Shown here in pieces: positions 5,138 through 6,240 of a stretch of DNA of 6,240 nucleotides. The translations under genes and the position numbers were made by a program. Numbering within the stretch: the stretch's first letter is position 1; every line of letters begins with the position of its first letter. The stretch comes from Lachnospiraceae bacterium. Lineage in GTDB: Bacteria > Bacillota > Clostridia > Lachnospirales > Lachnospiraceae. A model generated the notes under the pieces. That model was given only the letters and a program-made list of their open reading frames with translations. It was not told the DNA's origin and searched no databases. The stretch spans positions 1 to 6,240 of the forward strand of contig CAAEEI010000167.1 in NCBI GenBank assembly GCA_900754855.1. The letters are read 5' to 3'.

Positions 5138-6240
5138 CTGATTTCACTCCGGCATCTTCTCTCTGCGCAAAAAGAGCTTCGAACTCTTCTCTGTTGATTC
5201 TTTCTTTTTCCATAAGCAGGGATGCGCAGGCATGTAAAACATCCATATGTTCCTCAATGATTCTTCTGGCATCCGCATAGCAGTCGTCCACAAGTTTTTT
5301 TACCTCACGGTCGATCTGACTGGCTACTTCTTCACTGTAACTGCGGGAATGACCCAGATCTCTGCCCAGGAACACTTCGTCATTATCTTCTTCATAATTG
5401 ATAAAACCAAGAGAATCAGACATGCCATACTGTGTGATCATCGCTCTGGCTGTGACCGTCACGCTCTTAATATCCTGAGAAGCTCCGGTGGTTACATCGC
5501 CAAAGATTAATTCTTCGGCAATTCTTCCTCCCATGCCCACCTTAATATCCTGAATCATTCTTCCTTTGGTGTTAAACACATTATCATTCTCCGGAAGAGG
5601 CATCGTGTAGCCGGCCGCTCCCACGCCAGTCGGGATAATGGACACCGTATATACCGGTCCCACATCCGGCAGCACATGGAACAAAATGGCATGCCCGGAT
5701 TCATGATAGGCGGTAATTTTCTTTTCCAGTTCCGGGATGAGACGGCTTTTCTTTTCCGTACCAATCCCTACTTTAATGAAAGCTTTTTGTACGTCTTCCA
5801 TGCGAATGAACTTTTTGTCTTTTCTGGCTGCCAGAATAGCCGCTTCATTCATCAGGTTCTCCAGATCTGCTCCGGAGAATCCCGGCGTTGTCCGGGCAAT
5901 CTGATGAAGATCCACATCCTGCGCCAGCGGTTTTCCTTTCACATGCACCCGCAGAATCTCTTCACGACCCTTGACATCCGGTCGGCCCACGCCCACTTTA
6001 CGATCAAATCGTCCCGGTCTTAAAATAGCCGGATCCAGGATGTCTACACGGTTGGTGGCCGCCATGACAATGATTCCTTCGTTGACGCCAAAACCATCCA
6101 TCTCCACCAGCAGCTGATTGAGGGTCTGTTCCCTTTCGTCATGTCCGCCGCCTAAACCGGTTCCTCTTCTTCGCGCCACCGCGTCAATCTCATCAATAAA
6201 AATGATGCACGGCGCATTTTTCTTGGCATCCTCAAAAAGA
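5133..6240 (-). CDS. ftsH: ATP-dependent zinc metalloprotease FtsH (partial, N-terminus outside window)
   Basis: Membrane-anchored AAA protease (family M41) that extracts and degrades membrane and short-lived cytosolic proteins as a hexamer. The 368 C-terminal residues are visible; the full protein is usually 600-700, so the membrane segments and Walker A lie beyond the right edge. Visible in order: Walker B (IIFIDEID, 6206-6183), the RRRGTGLGGGHDEREQTLNQ region, the second region of homology with arginine fingers (RPGRFDR, GRFDR at 6014-6000), the zinc motif HESGH (5705-5691), the third zinc ligand Asp in GASQDIKS (Asp at 5474-5472), then the helical C-terminal part ending in GVKSE and TAG. 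The frame continues upstream through Walker B to the window edge, so an internal GTG at 6179 (inside DAVARRRG) is not the start. It converges on pncB, and the nearest clear minus-strand terminator is at 4891-4923. Confidence 0.97.
   Translation of the reverse strand, partial: LFEDAKKNAPCIIFIDEIDAVARRRGTGLGGGHDEREQTLNQLLVEMDGFGVNEGIIVMAATNRVDILDPAILRPGRFDRKVGVGRPDVKGREEILRVHVKGKPLAQDVDLHQIARTTPGFSGADLENLMNEAAILAARKDKKFIRMEDVQKAFIKVGIGTEKKSRLIPELEKKITAYHESGHAILFHVLPDVGPVYTVSIIPTGVGAAGYTMPLPENDNVFNTKGRMIQDIKVGMGGRIAEELIFGDVTTGASQDIKSVTVTARAMITQYGMSDSLGFINYEEDNDEVFLGRDLGHSRSYSEEVASQIDREVKKLVDDCYADARRIIEEHMDVLHACASLLMEKERINREEFEALFAQREDAGVKSE

Noticed and set aside
6177..6179. GTG at 6179 as the start of ftsH
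   Set aside because: The frame continues upstream through the Walker B motif to the window edge, so this GTG is an internal valine.

Overview
The window looks like chromosomal DNA from a low-to-mid GC Firmicute of the Clostridia, most likely near the Lachnospiraceae. The evidence is a T-box leader with an isoleucine specifier ahead of ileS, strong AGGAG-type ribosome binding sites, a eukaryote-like (type 2) isoleucyl-tRNA synthetase, AT-rich intergenic DNA and a Gram-positive SH3-like envelope protein. The family placement is inference; no rRNA or other marker is present.

Layout. Positions 1-2171 (minus) hold the first 723 codons of ileS, which runs off the left edge. Positions 2172-2526 hold its control region: a sigma-A type promoter, a T-box riboswitch with an AUC specifier, and an intrinsic terminator. 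A short divergent region (2527-2722) carries two copies of a 10-bp direct repeat. A plus-strand pair follows: a small membrane-anchored SH3-domain protein (2723-3148), then pncB, nicotinate phosphoribosyltransferase (3155-4606), 6 bp downstream. A strong bidirectional terminator closes this pair. Positions 4660-5132 lie between the convergent genes pncB and ftsH and contain no recognised gene. Positions 5133-6240 (minus) are the C-terminal part of ftsH, which runs off the right edge.

IleRS charges tRNA-Ile, and its transcription responds to uncharged tRNA-Ile through the T-box. PncB salvages nicotinate into NAD synthesis. FtsH is the membrane AAA protease of protein quality control. Apart from the probable SH3/pncB operon, I see no functional link between the genes.

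The unexplained part is 4682-5130. A roughly 140-bp sequence occurs there twice, about 215-220 bp apart. Each copy sits behind a terminator-like hairpin, contains a run of 7 or 8 G and a 12-bp palindrome, and ends in a long A/T-rich hairpin. Several stems differ in sequence between the copies but keep their pairing. This suggests a conserved structured element (small RNA or small mobile or repeated element). I do not recognise its family.
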